A stretch of DNA of 64,000 nucleotides from Collinsella sp. An307. Its GTDB lineage: Bacteria; Actinomycetota; Coriobacteriia; Coriobacteriales; Coriobacteriaceae. Within the stretch, counting starts at the first letter, position 1; each line of letters opens with the position of its first letter. Made by a program: the position numbers and the translations under genes. The notes below the pieces were generated by a model. It made no database searches. It saw only the letters and a program-made list of their open reading frames with translations, and had not been told where the DNA came from. Where the stretch lies: NCBI RefSeq assembly GCF_002161805.1, contig NZ_NFIP01000007.1:85346-149345 (forward strand), written 5' to 3'. This document shows, in pieces, positions 7,850-17,266 of the stretch.

Positions 7850-7863
7850 TTCTTGCGCAAGAA
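7850..7863. promoter_or_regulatory. 14-bp palindrome between proS and tRNA-Ala
   Basis: TTCTTGCGCAAGAA is a perfect gapless palindrome starting 13 bp past the proS stop and 19 bp upstream of the tRNA-Ala -35. It could be a weak stem ending the proS transcript (only ATTT follows) or a protein site. Confidence 0.35.
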
Positions 7864-7875
7864 GATGTCTCTTGT

Positions 7876-9588
7876 TTAGGAACGCTTAGGGAGAACGAGG
7901 CTGCAAACGTGCTTGACGAGCTCATCGACGGCAACGTCGGTGCGCTCCCCTGTTGCGCGGTCCTTAAGCTCTACGGTGCCGTTCGCAAGCCCGCGCTTGC
8001 CCACCACGATTTGGTACGGGAAGCCCATGAGGTCATTGTCAGCAAACTTCACACCCGGGCGCTCGGCGCGGTCATCGAAGATGACCTCAACGCCTGCGCT
8101 AGAAAGCTCGCGTGCGAGGTTCTCGGCAGCGTCGAAGGCCTCGCCCTTCTTGTCCAGCGAGATGACGGAGACCTCGTACGGCGCGACGGAGACGGGCCAG
8201 ATGATGCCCTGCTCGTCGTTGTGCTGCTCCACGATGGCGGCAAGTGTGCGGGAGACGCCCACACCGTAGCAGCCCATGAGGAAGGGCTTCTCACGACCGT
8301 CTTCGTCGGTGAAGGTGGCACCCATGGCGGCGGAGTACTTGGTGCCGAGCTGGAAGACCTGGGACACCTCGATGCCGCGTGCGCCCTGAAGGGGCTTGCC
8401 GCAGTGCGGGCAGGGGTCGCCGGCGTGTACGGTGATGAGGTCCGCCCACTCGTCCACGGTAAAATCGCGGTCCGGGCAGGCACCGGTGTAGTGGTAGTCG
8501 AGCTCGTTGGCGCCGCACGTCCAGCTCTTGGAGGCGCGCAGGTTCTCGTCCACCACAAGACGGATGCCCTTGGGTAGGTTCACGGGGCCGATGAAGCCCT
8601 TGATGAGGCCGTGCTCGACAAGCTCCTCCTCGGTCATAAGGTGATAGGAGCCAAAGAGCTTCTCGGCCTTGCAGTCGTTGAGCTCGTGGTCGCCCGGAAC
8701 AATGCAGACAACCGGCTCGCCCCCGCCGGTGATGAGCGCGAGCGATTTGCGCGTGCCGTTCTCGGGGAAGCCAAAGAACGCGGCAACGTCTTCGATCGAG
8801 CCAAGACCAGGGGTGTGCACCTTGGTTAGAGTGCCGTCGCCCGGGCCCTCGGTGACCGCGACCGTGGTGGTGGCTGCCTCCTCGTCGGCGGCAAAGCCGC
8901 AGGAGTCGCAGTAGACAAGCGCCGCCTCGCCGGCGTCCGCGAGCGCCATGAACTCAACGGAGGTGTCGCCGCCGATCTGGCCGGAGTCGGCGACCACGGG
9001 GAGCGCCTTGATGCCGCAGCGCTCGCAGATGTTGGCATAGGCCTGCTTCATGGCGTCGTAGGTCTCCTGCAGGCTTTCTTGCGTGGCATTGAACGAGTAG
9101 CCGTCCTTCATGATGAACTCGCGGCCGCGCATGAGGCCAAAGCGCGGGCGCATCTCGTCGCGGAACTTGTCCTGAATCTGGTAGAGGTTGACAGGGAGCT
9201 GCTTGTAGCTCTTGAGCTCGTTGGTGATGAGGTCGGTCACCGTCTCCTCGTGCGTGGGGCCGAGGGCGAACTCGCGCCCGTGACGATCGGTCACGCGCAT
9301 GAGCTCGGGTCCGTAGGCGCCCCAGCGGCCGCTCTCGCGCCAGAGCTCGGCATCCGTCAGGATAGGCATGAGCATCTCCTGGGCGCCGGCGGCGTCCATC
9401 TCATCGCGCACAATGGCTTCAATCTTCTTAAGCGAGCGCCACGCGAGCGGCAGGTAGCTGTAGAGGCCGGCGGCCTGCTTGCGGATCATGCCGGCGCGCA
9501 GCATAAGCTTGTGGCTCGCGAGCTCGGCCTCGGCCGGATCCTCCTTGAGCGTCGGGGCGTAGAGCCTGGACATGAGCATGTAAGACAT
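7876..9588 (-). CDS. proS: Prolyl-tRNA synthetase, bacterial type with editing insert, 570 aa
   Basis: Charges tRNA-Pro with proline. The N-terminus (MSRLYAPTLKEDP) and class II catalytic core (LGPTHEETVTD, RPRFGLMRGREF) are typical. The middle (about residues 220-400) carries the YbaK-like INS domain that edits mis-charged Ala-tRNA-Pro. The C-terminus is an anticodon-binding domain (VSVAPYEVSVISL). The length matches the 565-575 aa usual for this type. The ATG at 9588 is preceded by AGGAG with 5-nt spacing. It is the last gene of the pyrH-to-proS cluster. Confidence 0.97.
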   Translation of the reverse strand: MSYMLMSRLYAPTLKEDPAEAELASHKLMLRAGMIRKQAAGLYSYLPLAWRSLKKIEAIVRDEMDAAGAQEMLMPILTDAELWRESGRWGAYGPELMRVTDRHGREFALGPTHEETVTDLITNELKSYKQLPVNLYQIQDKFRDEMRPRFGLMRGREFIMKDGYSFNATQESLQETYDAMKQAYANICERCGIKALPVVADSGQIGGDTSVEFMALADAGEAALVYCDSCGFAADEEAATTTVAVTEGPGDGTLTKVHTPGLGSIEDVAAFFGFPENGTRKSLALITGGGEPVVCIVPGDHELNDCKAEKLFGSYHLMTEEELVEHGLIKGFIGPVNLPKGIRLVVDENLRASKSWTCGANELDYHYTGACPDRDFTVDEWADLITVHAGDPCPHCGKPLQGARGIEVSQVFQLGTKYSAAMGATFTDEDGREKPFLMGCYGVGVSRTLAAIVEQHNDEQGIIWPVSVAPYEVSVISLDKKGEAFDAAENLARELSSAGVEVIFDDRAERPGVKFADNDLMGFPYQIVVGKRGLANGTVELKDRATGERTDVAVDELVKHVCSLVLPKRS

Positions 9589-9633
9589 CGCAACTCCTTG
9601 CATCTATTATTCATGCGCCCGTACGTGCAGGCG

Positions 9634-10698
9634 CTACAGCGTCTCGATCTCGCGCATGAGCTCATCGATAATAGCATCCTCGCTCACTTTGCGCAGCACC
9701 TCGCCGTGGCGGAATATGAGCCCGCAGCCACGTCCGCAGGCAACGCCCACGTCCGCCCCGGCAGCCTCGCCGGGTCCGTTCACCACGCAGCCCATGACCG
9801 CGACGGAGATGGGTTTGGTCACGCCCTTGAGCCTGCGCTCGACCTCTTCAGCGATAGGAATAAGGTCCACCTGCGTGCGTCCGCAGGTGGGGCAGCTTAC
9901 GAGCTCGGGTCCACGGCGGCGAATGCCGAGGCACTCGAGGATGCCCCAGGCAACGGGCGGCTCCTCGACGGGGTCCGCCGTGAGGGATACACGCAGCGTG
10001 TCGCCGATGCCGTCGGCAAGAAGCGCGCCTAACCCGACGGCGCTTTTGATGGTGCCCTGCTTCACCGTTCCCGCCTCGGTGACGCCTAGGTGAAGCGGCA
10101 CCTGCGGAAGCTCGCGCGAGAGGGCGCGGTAGGTGGCGATGGTTGCGGGCACGTCATGGGCCTTGGCGGAAAGGACGATGTTTTCAAACCCGCGCCCCTC
10201 GAAATGCTCGACGAAGCGCAGAGAGGACGCAACGAGCTTCTCGGGAAGGGAAAGATTCTCGTTTTGCGCGATATCGTCCTCAAGCGACCCGGCGTTCACG
10301 CCGATGCGGATGGCGATACCGGCTTCTCCCGCGGCGTCGATTACCGCGTCCACCTTCTCCCAAGAGCCGATGTTGCCTGGGTTGATGCGGAGCTTTGCCG
10401 CACCCGCCTCGATGGCGCCGAGCGCAAGGCGATGGTCGAAGTGGATGTCCGCCACGATGGGTACGGGCGACTCGGCACAGATGGTGCGGAAGCTCTTGAG
10501 AGCCGCGCGCGAGGGCACCGAGACGCGCACGATGTCGCAACCCGCGTCCGCGAGGGCGCGCACCTGGCCAAGCGTTGCTGCAGCATCGACGGTATCGGTC
10601 GAGGTCATGGACTGCACGACGACGGGCGCTCCCCCGCCGATGGTCACCTCGCCCAGGTGGACGGGACGGGTCTTGATGCGCGCGGCGTTCTCAAACAT
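9634..10698 (-). CDS. ispG: 4-hydroxy-3-methylbut-2-en-1-yl diphosphate synthase, 354 aa
   Basis: The sixth step of the MEP pathway: an iron-sulfur enzyme reducing MEcPP to HMBPP. The N-terminal TIM-barrel part (VVVQSMTSTDT) and the C-terminal cluster ligands (SCPTCGRT and VMGCVVNGPGEA) are present. The ATG at 10698 has a strong AGAGGGGG SD. It lies 12 nt after rseP in the operon that also carries dxr and uppS, so isoprenoid synthesis and its first polyprenyl product are co-expressed. Confidence 0.97.
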   Translation of the reverse strand: MFENAARIKTRPVHLGEVTIGGGAPVVVQSMTSTDTVDAAATLGQVRALADAGCDIVRVSVPSRAALKSFRTICAESPVPIVADIHFDHRLALGAIEAGAAKLRINPGNIGSWEKVDAVIDAAGEAGIAIRIGVNAGSLEDDIAQNENLSLPEKLVASSLRFVEHFEGRGFENIVLSAKAHDVPATIATYRALSRELPQVPLHLGVTEAGTVKQGTIKSAVGLGALLADGIGDTLRVSLTADPVEEPPVAWGILECLGIRRRGPELVSCPTCGRTQVDLIPIAEEVERRLKGVTKPISVAVMGCVVNGPGEAAGADVGVACGRGCGLIFRHGEVLRKVSEDAIIDELMREIETL

Positions 10699-10710
10699 GC
10701 GTGACCCCCT

Positions 10711-12078
10711 CTACAGGATGAAGCGGATGATGTCTGCGCGGAGCAGGTAGATAAAGAGGGCACCGAACAGGGCGATGCCGATGTAGGAAAGCGCGTTCTG
10801 CACCTTTACCGAAAGCGGGCGGCGGATGACGGCCTGCACGATCTCGATCACAAGCTTGCCGCCGTCGAGGGGCGGTATGGGCAGGAGGTTCATGAAACCG
10901 AGCGAGAACGAGATAAGGGCGGCCACGCTGAGGAAGGTGGAGGCTCCGCTTTCCGCCGCGGCGGCAGCCATGACGGAGATGCCGACCACCGAGGTGGAGC
11001 TGTCGAGGACCTCAAGCGTGCGCTGGGGGTTCACGAGCTGCATGATGGAATCGGCGGTAAGCGCAAGGTAGGACCAGGTCACGCTCGCAGCTTGAGCGGG
11101 GTTGAGGTGGACCGACTCCTGCGGCGCAGTGATGCCGATGGCGTCGGCGCCCTCGGCATCCACGGTCACCGTGAGCTCTTTGCCTTCACGCGAGAGGACC
11201 ATGTCGAAGGGCTCGGACAGGTCGAGCGCGCCGATGGCGTTTGCAATGTCGGAGAAGCTGTCCGTGTCGGTCCCCGCAACCGAGAGGACGGTGTCCCCGG
11301 CCTCGATGCCCGCTGTTGCTGCCGGCGAGGCTGCCTCGACGGTTCCTATGGTGTTCACATCTACCGTCGCGGTAACGCCCACGAACATGTAGATGGCCAT
11401 AAGGAGGAGAAAGCCGGAGACGAGGTTCACCGCAACACCTGCGACAAGGATGAACGCACGAGCGAAGAAGCCCTTGCCGGCATAGGTGTGGGAACGCTCC
11501 CGCTCAAAGAAGGCGTCCTCCCCCATCGGCGGCTCCCATGCCTCACCGGAGCCGGTCGCCTCATCACGCTTGAACTGCGCACCATCAAGAAGCGTGGCTC
11601 CCGCCTTGTCGCGCGGGACGGCCGCATAGGTCGAGGGATAGTAGACACCGGGCTTCTCGCCGGCCGCCTCATCATACCTGCCCTCGATAGAGCCCCAGTC
11701 GAGGAGCTGCACGCAGGCAGCGAGCGCGTCTTCCTCTGAAATTGAAAGCGCCTCGGCGAGCTCTGCGACCGTTGCCGTACCGCGCCGGTGCACCTCGGAA
11801 AGAACGAGCTTGGCGATTGCGCTGTCGCCTTCGGGCTCCATGCCGCAGACCATGGCGTAGCCGCCGAGCAGAAGCGGCGTTACGCCAAACTTCGTACCGA
11901 TGCGGCGTGAGACGTGATGAAGATTGAACCGGCAGGGCAGGCCGAGGAAGAACTCGGTGACGCGCACACCGACGGCGCGCGATGCTAAGAAGTGACCGCC
12001 CTCGTGCACAAACACGAGCGCGGACAACATGAGGAGACCCCAGAACAGGGGTCGGATGATGCCAAGGAGCGTCTCCAT
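10711..12078 (-). CDS. rseP: RseP-type site-2 protease with PDZ domain and an unusual internal winged-helix-like insert, 455 aa
   Basis: An intramembrane zinc protease. The motif HEGGH is at residues 25-29 in the first membrane helix, a PDZ domain covers about 240-330, and NLLPIPPLDGG lies near 395. Instead of the short link usual between the GGY membrane hairpin (residues 72-74) and the second helix (from about 208), there is a segment of over 100 residues (about 85-200). Its first half reads like a winged helix (TATVAELAEALSISEEDALAACV). That loop is cytoplasmic in known family members. ATG 12078 was chosen over a TTG at 12087 because AAAGG is too close to the TTG. The position between dxr and ispG is the conserved one. 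Confidence 0.93.
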   Translation of the reverse strand: METLLGIIRPLFWGLLMLSALVFVHEGGHFLASRAVGVRVTEFFLGLPCRFNLHHVSRRIGTKFGVTPLLLGGYAMVCGMEPEGDSAIAKLVLSEVHRRGTATVAELAEALSISEEDALAACVQLLDWGSIEGRYDEAAGEKPGVYYPSTYAAVPRDKAGATLLDGAQFKRDEATGSGEAWEPPMGEDAFFERERSHTYAGKGFFARAFILVAGVAVNLVSGFLLLMAIYMFVGVTATVDVNTIGTVEAASPAATAGIEAGDTVLSVAGTDTDSFSDIANAIGALDLSEPFDMVLSREGKELTVTVDAEGADAIGITAPQESVHLNPAQAASVTWSYLALTADSIMQLVNPQRTLEVLDSSTSVVGISVMAAAAAESGASTFLSVAALISFSLGFMNLLPIPPLDGGKLVIEIVQAVIRRPLSVKVQNALSYIGIALFGALFIYLLRADIIRFIL

Positions 12079-12105
12079 GGGTGGCAAGCCTTTCGGTACG
12101 GGGAC

Positions 12106-13275
12106 CTAGCGGGCGCGGGCGGCGAGGTAGGTGCGCGCCTCGGAACGTGCCCAGAGGTCGATCTGCTCGAGCTGTTCGAGCGATTCTACCCGCATTGCGT
12201 CATGCTGCTCGAGGCAATGGGCAACGCAGCCGTCGATATCGGTGAATGTACACGATTCTGCAAGGAAGGCAGCCACGGCGACCTCGTTAGCGGCGTTGAG
12301 CACGCACGGTGCGGTACCACCCGTGCGCGCGGCCTCCTCGGCAAGCGCGAGGCACGGGAAAGCCTCGGTATCAGGCGCGCCAAAGGTGAGCTGGGCGATA
12401 TCACGGAAGTCGATGCGCTCCGCCGGCGTCTCCCAGCGCTCGGGGTACGAAAGGGCGTACTGGATGGGCAGGCGCATGTCTGAGGCGCCAAGGTGGGCAA
12501 TCACCGCTCCGTCGCAGTATTCAACCATGGAGTGGATGCGGCTCTCACGCTGGATGAGGACAGGAATGCGCTCTACAGGGAGGTTGAAGAGCTGCATGGC
12601 CTCGATGCGCTCGAAGCCCTTGTTCATGAGCGTTGCCGAGTCGATTGTGATCTTGGCGCCCATGTTCCATGTGGGGTGCGCGAGCGCGTCTGCGCGGGTC
12701 ACATTGGCAAGCTCGGCTCGCGTACGACCGAAGAAAGGACCGCCCGAGCAGGTGAGCCAGATGCGGTAGACCTCCTCGGCACGTTCACCGAGGAGGCACT
12801 GGAAGATGGCGCTGTGTTCTGAGTCGACGGGCAGCAGCTGCCCGGCGGACGCCATGGGCATAAGGAGGTCGCCGCCTACGACGAGTGACTCCTTGTTGGC
12901 AAGTGCGAGGCGCTTCTCCCCTTTTAAAACGTGATAGCTCGCCTCGAGGCCAACGGCACCCACAACGGCGACAAGGACCGTGTCCGCCTCGGGCGTGTCG
13001 GCAAGCTCGGCAAGTGCGGAGACACCGGTGAGAAGCGTGGTCCCTTCGGGAAGCTCCGAGAGACAAGGGTCCTTCGCATGGGCGTCGTCGGTAACAGCGA
13101 CCAGGGGCACATTGAACTCACGTGCAGCGGCGACAAGCTCAGCAGTACGGCTGTGCGCGGAGAGCGCTACGACTTCGATACGGTCGGGGTGCTGGCGGCA
13201 GACGTCGAGTGCCTGCTGGCCGATGGAGCCCGTGCAGCCAAGGATGACGAGGCGGATGCGCCCGGCGTCGGTCAT
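12106..13275 (-). CDS. dxr: 1-deoxy-D-xylulose 5-phosphate reductoisomerase, 389 aa
   Basis: The first committed MEP-pathway step, NADPH-dependent conversion of DXP to MEP. The NADPH-binding motif GCTGSIGQQALDV is near the start; the metal and substrate loops (ALANKESLVVGG, PVDSEHSAIFQCL) and the C-terminal helical domain are present. ATG 13275 is preceded by GGAGG at 7 nt and overlaps the end of cdsA by 4 nt; the frame runs further upstream inside cdsA but is unlikely to be used. Confidence 0.97.
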   Translation of the reverse strand: MTDAGRIRLVILGCTGSIGQQALDVCRQHPDRIEVVALSAHSRTAELVAAAREFNVPLVAVTDDAHAKDPCLSELPEGTTLLTGVSALAELADTPEADTVLVAVVGAVGLEASYHVLKGEKRLALANKESLVVGGDLLMPMASAGQLLPVDSEHSAIFQCLLGERAEEVYRIWLTCSGGPFFGRTRAELANVTRADALAHPTWNMGAKITIDSATLMNKGFERIEAMQLFNLPVERIPVLIQRESRIHSMVEYCDGAVIAHLGASDMRLPIQYALSYPERWETPAERIDFRDIAQLTFGAPDTEAFPCLALAEEAARTGGTAPCVLNAANEVAVAAFLAESCTFTDIDGCVAHCLEQHDAMRVESLEQLEQIDLWARSEARTYLAARAR

Positions 13276-14180
13276 AGGATGCCTCCAAAATAGAGCATGA
13301 GCATGGCTGCGATGCAGCCGAAGATAAGCGAATCGCACCGGTCGAGCATGCCGCCATGACCGGGGATGAGGTTTCCTGAGTCCTTAACGCCCACGCCGCG
13401 CTTGATGCGCGACTCGATAAGGTCGCCAAAGACGCCGAGGATGGCTACGACAACACCGGTTAGCAGCGCGTAGCCAAGCGAGAGTGTGAAGAGGTGAGTG
13501 GCCCAGACAATGAGCCAGATGATGACCGACCCCGCGATGCCTCCGGCGAAACCTTCCCATGACTTTTTGGGCGAGATCTTGGGCGCCATCTTATGGCGGC
13601 CGAATTGGCGACCAACGAGGTAGGCGAAGGAATCGGAGACCCAAAGAGACGCGCAGGAGCCGATGGCGATAAGCGCCCCCGCAAATCCGGGAGCGGCGTC
13701 ACGCAGCAGCACAATAGACGAGAGCATGAAGCCCGTGTAGAGCGGGCCCATGAGCGTCACCGCCACATCGGCGATGCGCGTGCGGGGCGTGTAAACGTAC
13801 CAAAGGCCGCAGGAGAGCACAAAGATGAAGATGAGAGCCGTCATCGCGATGCTCTCCCCCAGCGCTGCGATCGGGAAGAGCGCGCTGCAGGCAACGCCGA
13901 GGGCGAGGTTGGGCACCTTGCCGTCGCGTCTTGTCATGAGGAAGAACTCGTAGGCGCAAAGCCCGCTGATGAGTGCGACAAAGACGGCGGCGGGAACGGG
14001 GCCCGCGAGAAGGCAGCCGATAAAGAGCGCCGCGTACACGACACCAGAGATGATGCGCGTGAGAAGGGCGCTCGAGCTGTCCTTGGGAGCCTCGGTTACC
14101 TTGACGCGACTGCGCGCCTCGTTAAGGACGCTCGATACATTGGTGCGCTTATGCTCTTGTGTCTGGGAATCGTGATTCAT
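13272..14180 (-). CDS. cdsA: Phosphatidate cytidylyltransferase (CDP-diglyceride synthase), 302 aa
   Basis: Makes CDP-diacylglycerol, the precursor of membrane phospholipids. It is a multi-helix membrane protein whose C-terminal half has the CdsA signature region (SPKKSWEGFAGG, FGDLIESRIKRGVGVKD, GHGGMLDRCDS). A 35-residue hydrophilic extension precedes the first helix, longer than usual, so the true start could be internal. The ATG at 14180 has only a distant SD but lies 6 nt after the uppS stop, suggesting coupling. Confidence 0.94.
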   Translation of the reverse strand: MNHDSQTQEHKRTNVSSVLNEARSRVKVTEAPKDSSSALLTRIISGVVYAALFIGCLLAGPVPAAVFVALISGLCAYEFFLMTRRDGKVPNLALGVACSALFPIAALGESIAMTALIFIFVLSCGLWYVYTPRTRIADVAVTLMGPLYTGFMLSSIVLLRDAAPGFAGALIAIGSCASLWVSDSFAYLVGRQFGRHKMAPKISPKKSWEGFAGGIAGSVIIWLIVWATHLFTLSLGYALLTGVVVAILGVFGDLIESRIKRGVGVKDSGNLIPGHGGMLDRCDSLIFGCIAAMLMLYFGGIL

Positions 14181-14186
14181 CGTGTG

Positions 14187-14978
14187 CTACGCGTCCTTCT
14201 TCTGGGAGAGACCTCCAAAACGACGGTCGCGCCCTTGGAAGGCAAGGATAGCGCGAAGGAGCTCCCAGCGGTTGAAATCGGGCCAATAGGTCGGCGTGAT
14301 GTAGAACTCGGCATAGGCCACCTGCCAAAGCAGGTAGTTAGAAAGGCGCATCTCGCCGGAGGTCCTCACCACGAGCTCGGGGTCAGGAAGACCGGCGGTG
14401 TAGAGGCTATCTGCCACAACCTCCTCATCGATGTCCTCGACAGCAAGCTCGCCTGCGGCAACGCGAGAGGCTATGAGCTTGGCAGCGCGTACGATCTCTG
14501 CGCGCGCGCCGTAGTTGACCGCAAGAGCGAGCACCATACCCGTGTGGTTGCGGGTCTCAGCAAGGCCGCGCTCAAACACCTCGCGCGTCTCAAGCGGAAG
14601 AGCGGAGATGTCGCCCAAGAAGACGACCTTTACGTTCTCGCGCTTGAGCAGGGGTAGCTCCTGAATGAACGTCTGCGCGAAGAGGTGCATGAGGAGGTTC
14701 ACCTCGGCCTCTGGCCTCTTCCAGTTCTCCGTGGAGAAGGCATAGGCAGAGAGCACCTCGACGTCGAGACGGACGCAGGCCGTGATGATCTCGCGCAGGG
14801 AGACAATGCCCGCGCGGTGCCCCTCGCCGCGGTTGAGGCCGCGGGCGGTTGCCCAGCGGCCGTTGCCGTCCATGATGCAGGAGATGTGCCGGGGAATCCT
14901 CGTGCGGTCGAGCGCGTCGAGGTCGATATCCTCGGGCGGATTGGCGAAAAACGTCTCGAAGGTAGAATCGTCGTCCAT
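14187..14978 (-). CDS. uppS: Isoprenyl (undecaprenyl) diphosphate synthase, 263 aa
   Basis: A cis-prenyltransferase adding isopentenyl units to make the C55 lipid carrier for cell-wall synthesis. The family signatures are intact: IMDGNGRWATARG with the catalytic Asp and P-loop, GHRAG, and the C-terminal VRTSGEMRLSNYLLWQ. About 25 extra N-terminal residues precede the core. It is 3 nt after frr and 6 nt before cdsA. Confidence 0.96.
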   Translation of the reverse strand: MDDDSTFETFFANPPEDIDLDALDRTRIPRHISCIMDGNGRWATARGLNRGEGHRAGIVSLREIITACVRLDVEVLSAYAFSTENWKRPEAEVNLLMHLFAQTFIQELPLLKRENVKVVFLGDISALPLETREVFERGLAETRNHTGMVLALAVNYGARAEIVRAAKLIASRVAAGELAVEDIDEEVVADSLYTAGLPDPELVVRTSGEMRLSNYLLWQVAYAEFYITPTYWPDFNRWELLRAILAFQGRDRRFGGLSQKKDA

Positions 14979-14981
14979 GAC

Positions 14982-15515
14982 CTAGATCTCCATGACCTCG
15001 GCCTCTTTGGCCTTCAGCATCTCGTCGATCTTCTTGATGTAGTCATCGGTGTGCTTCTGGACCTTGGCCTGTTCGCGGCGGACCTCATCCTCAGAGAGCT
15101 CCTCGTCGCGCTCGAGCTTGTTGTTGAAATCGCGACGGATGTTGCGGATGGAGACGCGAGCCTGCTCGGCGATCTCGCGGCACTCCTTGACGAGCTCGCG
15201 GCGGCGCTCCTCGGTGGGCGCCGGGAAGGGCAGGCGCACGACGGTGCCGTCGGAGCTCGGGGTGATGCCGAGGTCGGAGGCGTTGATGGCGTGTACGATG
15301 GCGTTCAGGACCGATTTATCCCACGGCTCGATCATGAGCATATGGGCCTCGGGAACCTTGACCGCGGCGACCTGCGTGATGGGTGTGGGAACGCCGTAGT
15401 AGTCGACGGTGATGTCACCCAGGATGTTGGGGTTGGCGCGACCGGTGCGCACCTTGGAGAAGTTGTGCTTGAGGCTCTCGATGGACTTGTCCATATGAGC
15501 AGTGATGTCGGCCAT
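14982..15515 (-). CDS. frr: Ribosome recycling factor, 177 aa
   Basis: Splits post-termination ribosomes with EF-G. Sequence is typical (KVRTGRANPNIL, PPF-type patch LPFPAPTEERRRELV, C-terminal KKIDEMLKAKE). The N-terminal helix is slightly shorter than in E. coli. ATG 15515 has GGAGG 8 nt upstream, overlapping the pyrH stop region. Confidence 0.97.
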   Translation of the reverse strand: MADITAHMDKSIESLKHNFSKVRTGRANPNILGDITVDYYGVPTPITQVAAVKVPEAHMLMIEPWDKSVLNAIVHAINASDLGITPSSDGTVVRLPFPAPTEERRRELVKECREIAEQARVSIRNIRRDFNNKLERDEELSEDEVRREQAKVQKHTDDYIKKIDEMLKAKEAEVMEI

Positions 15516-15518
15516 GAT

Positions 15519-16241
15519 TTAGTCCTCCCGAACGACGACGGTTCCAATGGGCTCGCCCATAAGGGCGCGCTTGATATTGTTCTCGCCCTCGATGTTGAGG
15601 ACGATGATGGGCATGCGGTTGTCCTGGCAAAGGGCCGTGGCGGTGGAGTCCATGACCTGAAGCCCGCGGACGAGCACCTCGTGGTAGGTGATGGTGTCGA
15701 AGCGGACGGCGTCATCGAACTTGGCGGGATCCTTGTCGTAGATACCGTTGACCTTGGTGGCCTTGATGAGGCAGTCTGCGTCGATCTCGCAGGCGCGCAG
15801 CGCCGCGGCGGTGTCGGTGGTGAAGTAGGGGTTACCCGAGCCGGCAGCGAAGATAACGATGTCGCCCTTCTCCAGATGACGCATGGCGCGACGGCGGATG
15901 TAGGGTTCGCACACCTCGTTCATCTGGATGGCGCTCATGACGCGACAGGGCGTGTCGGTGCGCTCGATGGCATCCTGCAGGGCGAGGGCGTTCATGATGG
16001 TGGCCAGCATGCCGATGTAGTCGGCCTGAGCGCGGTCCATGCCGCCGGCGGCACCGGCGATGCCACGGAAGATGTTGCCACCGCCCACAACGACGCCAAT
16101 CTGGATGCCCTCCTCATGAAGGGCCTTGATGTCGCGAGCGAGGCGATCGGTGATGGCGGGGTCGATGCCATAGTCGCCCTCCCCCATCAGCGCCTCACCG
16201 GACAGCTTTAAAAGAACGCGCTTGTACTGGTAGTCAGCCAC
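15519..16241 (-). CDS. pyrH: UMP kinase, 240 aa
   Basis: Phosphorylates UMP to UDP for nucleotide synthesis. It is an amino-acid-kinase fold protein: [10 protein letters not shown] at the start, [10 protein letters not shown], and the uridine site region [16 protein letters not shown]. The GTG start at 16241 has an AAGGAGG SD at 6 nt. It heads the cluster. A TAGAAT -10-like box at 16276-16281 (minus strand) lies upstream but lacks a good -35. Confidence 0.97.
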   Translation of the reverse strand: MADYQYKRVLLKLSGEALMGEGDYGIDPAITDRLARDIKALHEEGIQIGVVVGGGNIFRGIAGAAGGMDRAQADYIGMLATIMNALALQDAIERTDTPCRVMSAIQMNEVCEPYIRRRAMRHLEKGDIVIFAAGSGNPYFTTDTAAALRACEIDADCLIKATKVNGIYDKDPAKFDDAVRFDTITYHEVLVRGLQVMDSTATALCQDNRMPIIVLNIEGENNIKRALMGEPIGTVVVRED

Positions 16242-16296
16242 GGAATGCCTCCTTAGGACAGCCTGAACTCAGACCATTCTAGCAAAGATGGTCCAT

Positions 16297-16326
16297 AAAA
16301 AAGGGAAGGACCCGAGGGCCCTTCCC
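16297..16326 (-). terminator. Rho-independent terminator after tsf
   Basis: On the minus strand GGGAAGG pairs with CCTTCCC around a 10-nt loop (which itself can pair GCCC with GGGT), followed by TTTTTT. It separates rpsB-tsf from pyrH. Confidence 0.85.
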
Positions 16327-16352
16327 TGTACGGTACGCTATCGAGCGCGGAG

Positions 16353-17225
16353 TTACTCCTCGCCGCGGGCGAGACGATCGAAGGCGACGATCTTGATGGT
16401 GTCGCCGAGCTCCTTGCTGACCTTGGCCGCATAAGCGGAGATGGTCATGCTGGAATCCTTGATGAACTCCTGCTCGTTCAGAACGACGCCCTTGTAGTAC
16501 TTCTCGAGGCGGCCGATGGCCATCTTCTCCTGAATGGCCTCGGGCTTGCCGGACTCGGCAGCCTGAGCCTTGTAGATGGAGACCTCGTGATCGATGACGT
16601 CCTGCGGAACGTCCTCACGGACAGCGCAGATAGGAGCGGTCGCAGCGACCTGCATGGCGACATCATGAGCGAAGGTCTTGAAGGCGTCGGCAGAAGCGGT
16701 CTCGGCCTTCTCGAAGGAGAACTCGACGAGAACGCCGATCTTGCCGCCCATGTGGACGTAGCTGGAGACGGCGCCGGAAGCAGGCTTGCGTACGGCGAAG
16801 CGGGTGATCTTCATGTTCTCGCCCATGGTGTGGATGAGCTCGGTGAGCTCGGCCTGGACGGTCTCGGCTGCCATGGGGGCAGCGAGAAGAGCGTCGACGT
16901 CGGCCGGCTCGGTGGCGCAGGCAACCTCGGCGACGGAAGCGGCAAAGCCGGTGAACTTGGGGTTGGAGCCCACGAAGTCGGTCTCGCAGGCAACCTCGCA
17001 GAGCGCGCCCTCGCGGCCGTCAGCGGAGACGTAGGCACCCACGGCGCCCTCGTTGGTCTCACGGCCGGCCTTCTTGGCGGCGGCGGCAAGGCCGTTCTTA
17101 CGAAGGATGTCCACGGCGGCGTTCATGTCACCGTCAGCCTCGACGAGAGCCTTCTTGCACTCCATCATCGGGGAGTCGGTCATCTCGCGGAGTTCCTTGA
17201 CCATAGCGGCGGTAATCTGAGCCAT
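16353..17225 (-). CDS. tsf: Elongation factor Ts, 290 aa
   Basis: Nucleotide exchange factor for EF-Tu. The N-terminal UBA-like domain (VKELREMTDSPMMECKKAL) and the family motif CEVACETDFVG are present. Length is standard. AAAGGA precedes the ATG. It is 41 nt after rpsB and shares its promoter. Confidence 0.97.
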   Translation of the reverse strand: MAQITAAMVKELREMTDSPMMECKKALVEADGDMNAAVDILRKNGLAAAAKKAGRETNEGAVGAYVSADGREGALCEVACETDFVGSNPKFTGFAASVAEVACATEPADVDALLAAPMAAETVQAELTELIHTMGENMKITRFAVRKPASGAVSSYVHMGGKIGVLVEFSFEKAETASADAFKTFAHDVAMQVAATAPICAVREDVPQDVIDHEVSIYKAQAAESGKPEAIQEKMAIGRLEKYYKGVVLNEQEFIKDSSMTISAYAAKVSKELGDTIKIVAFDRLARGEE

Positions 17226-17266
17226 GTTCGGTTCCTTTCTTAGCGGAAGCGTTTCCGTATTGACGG

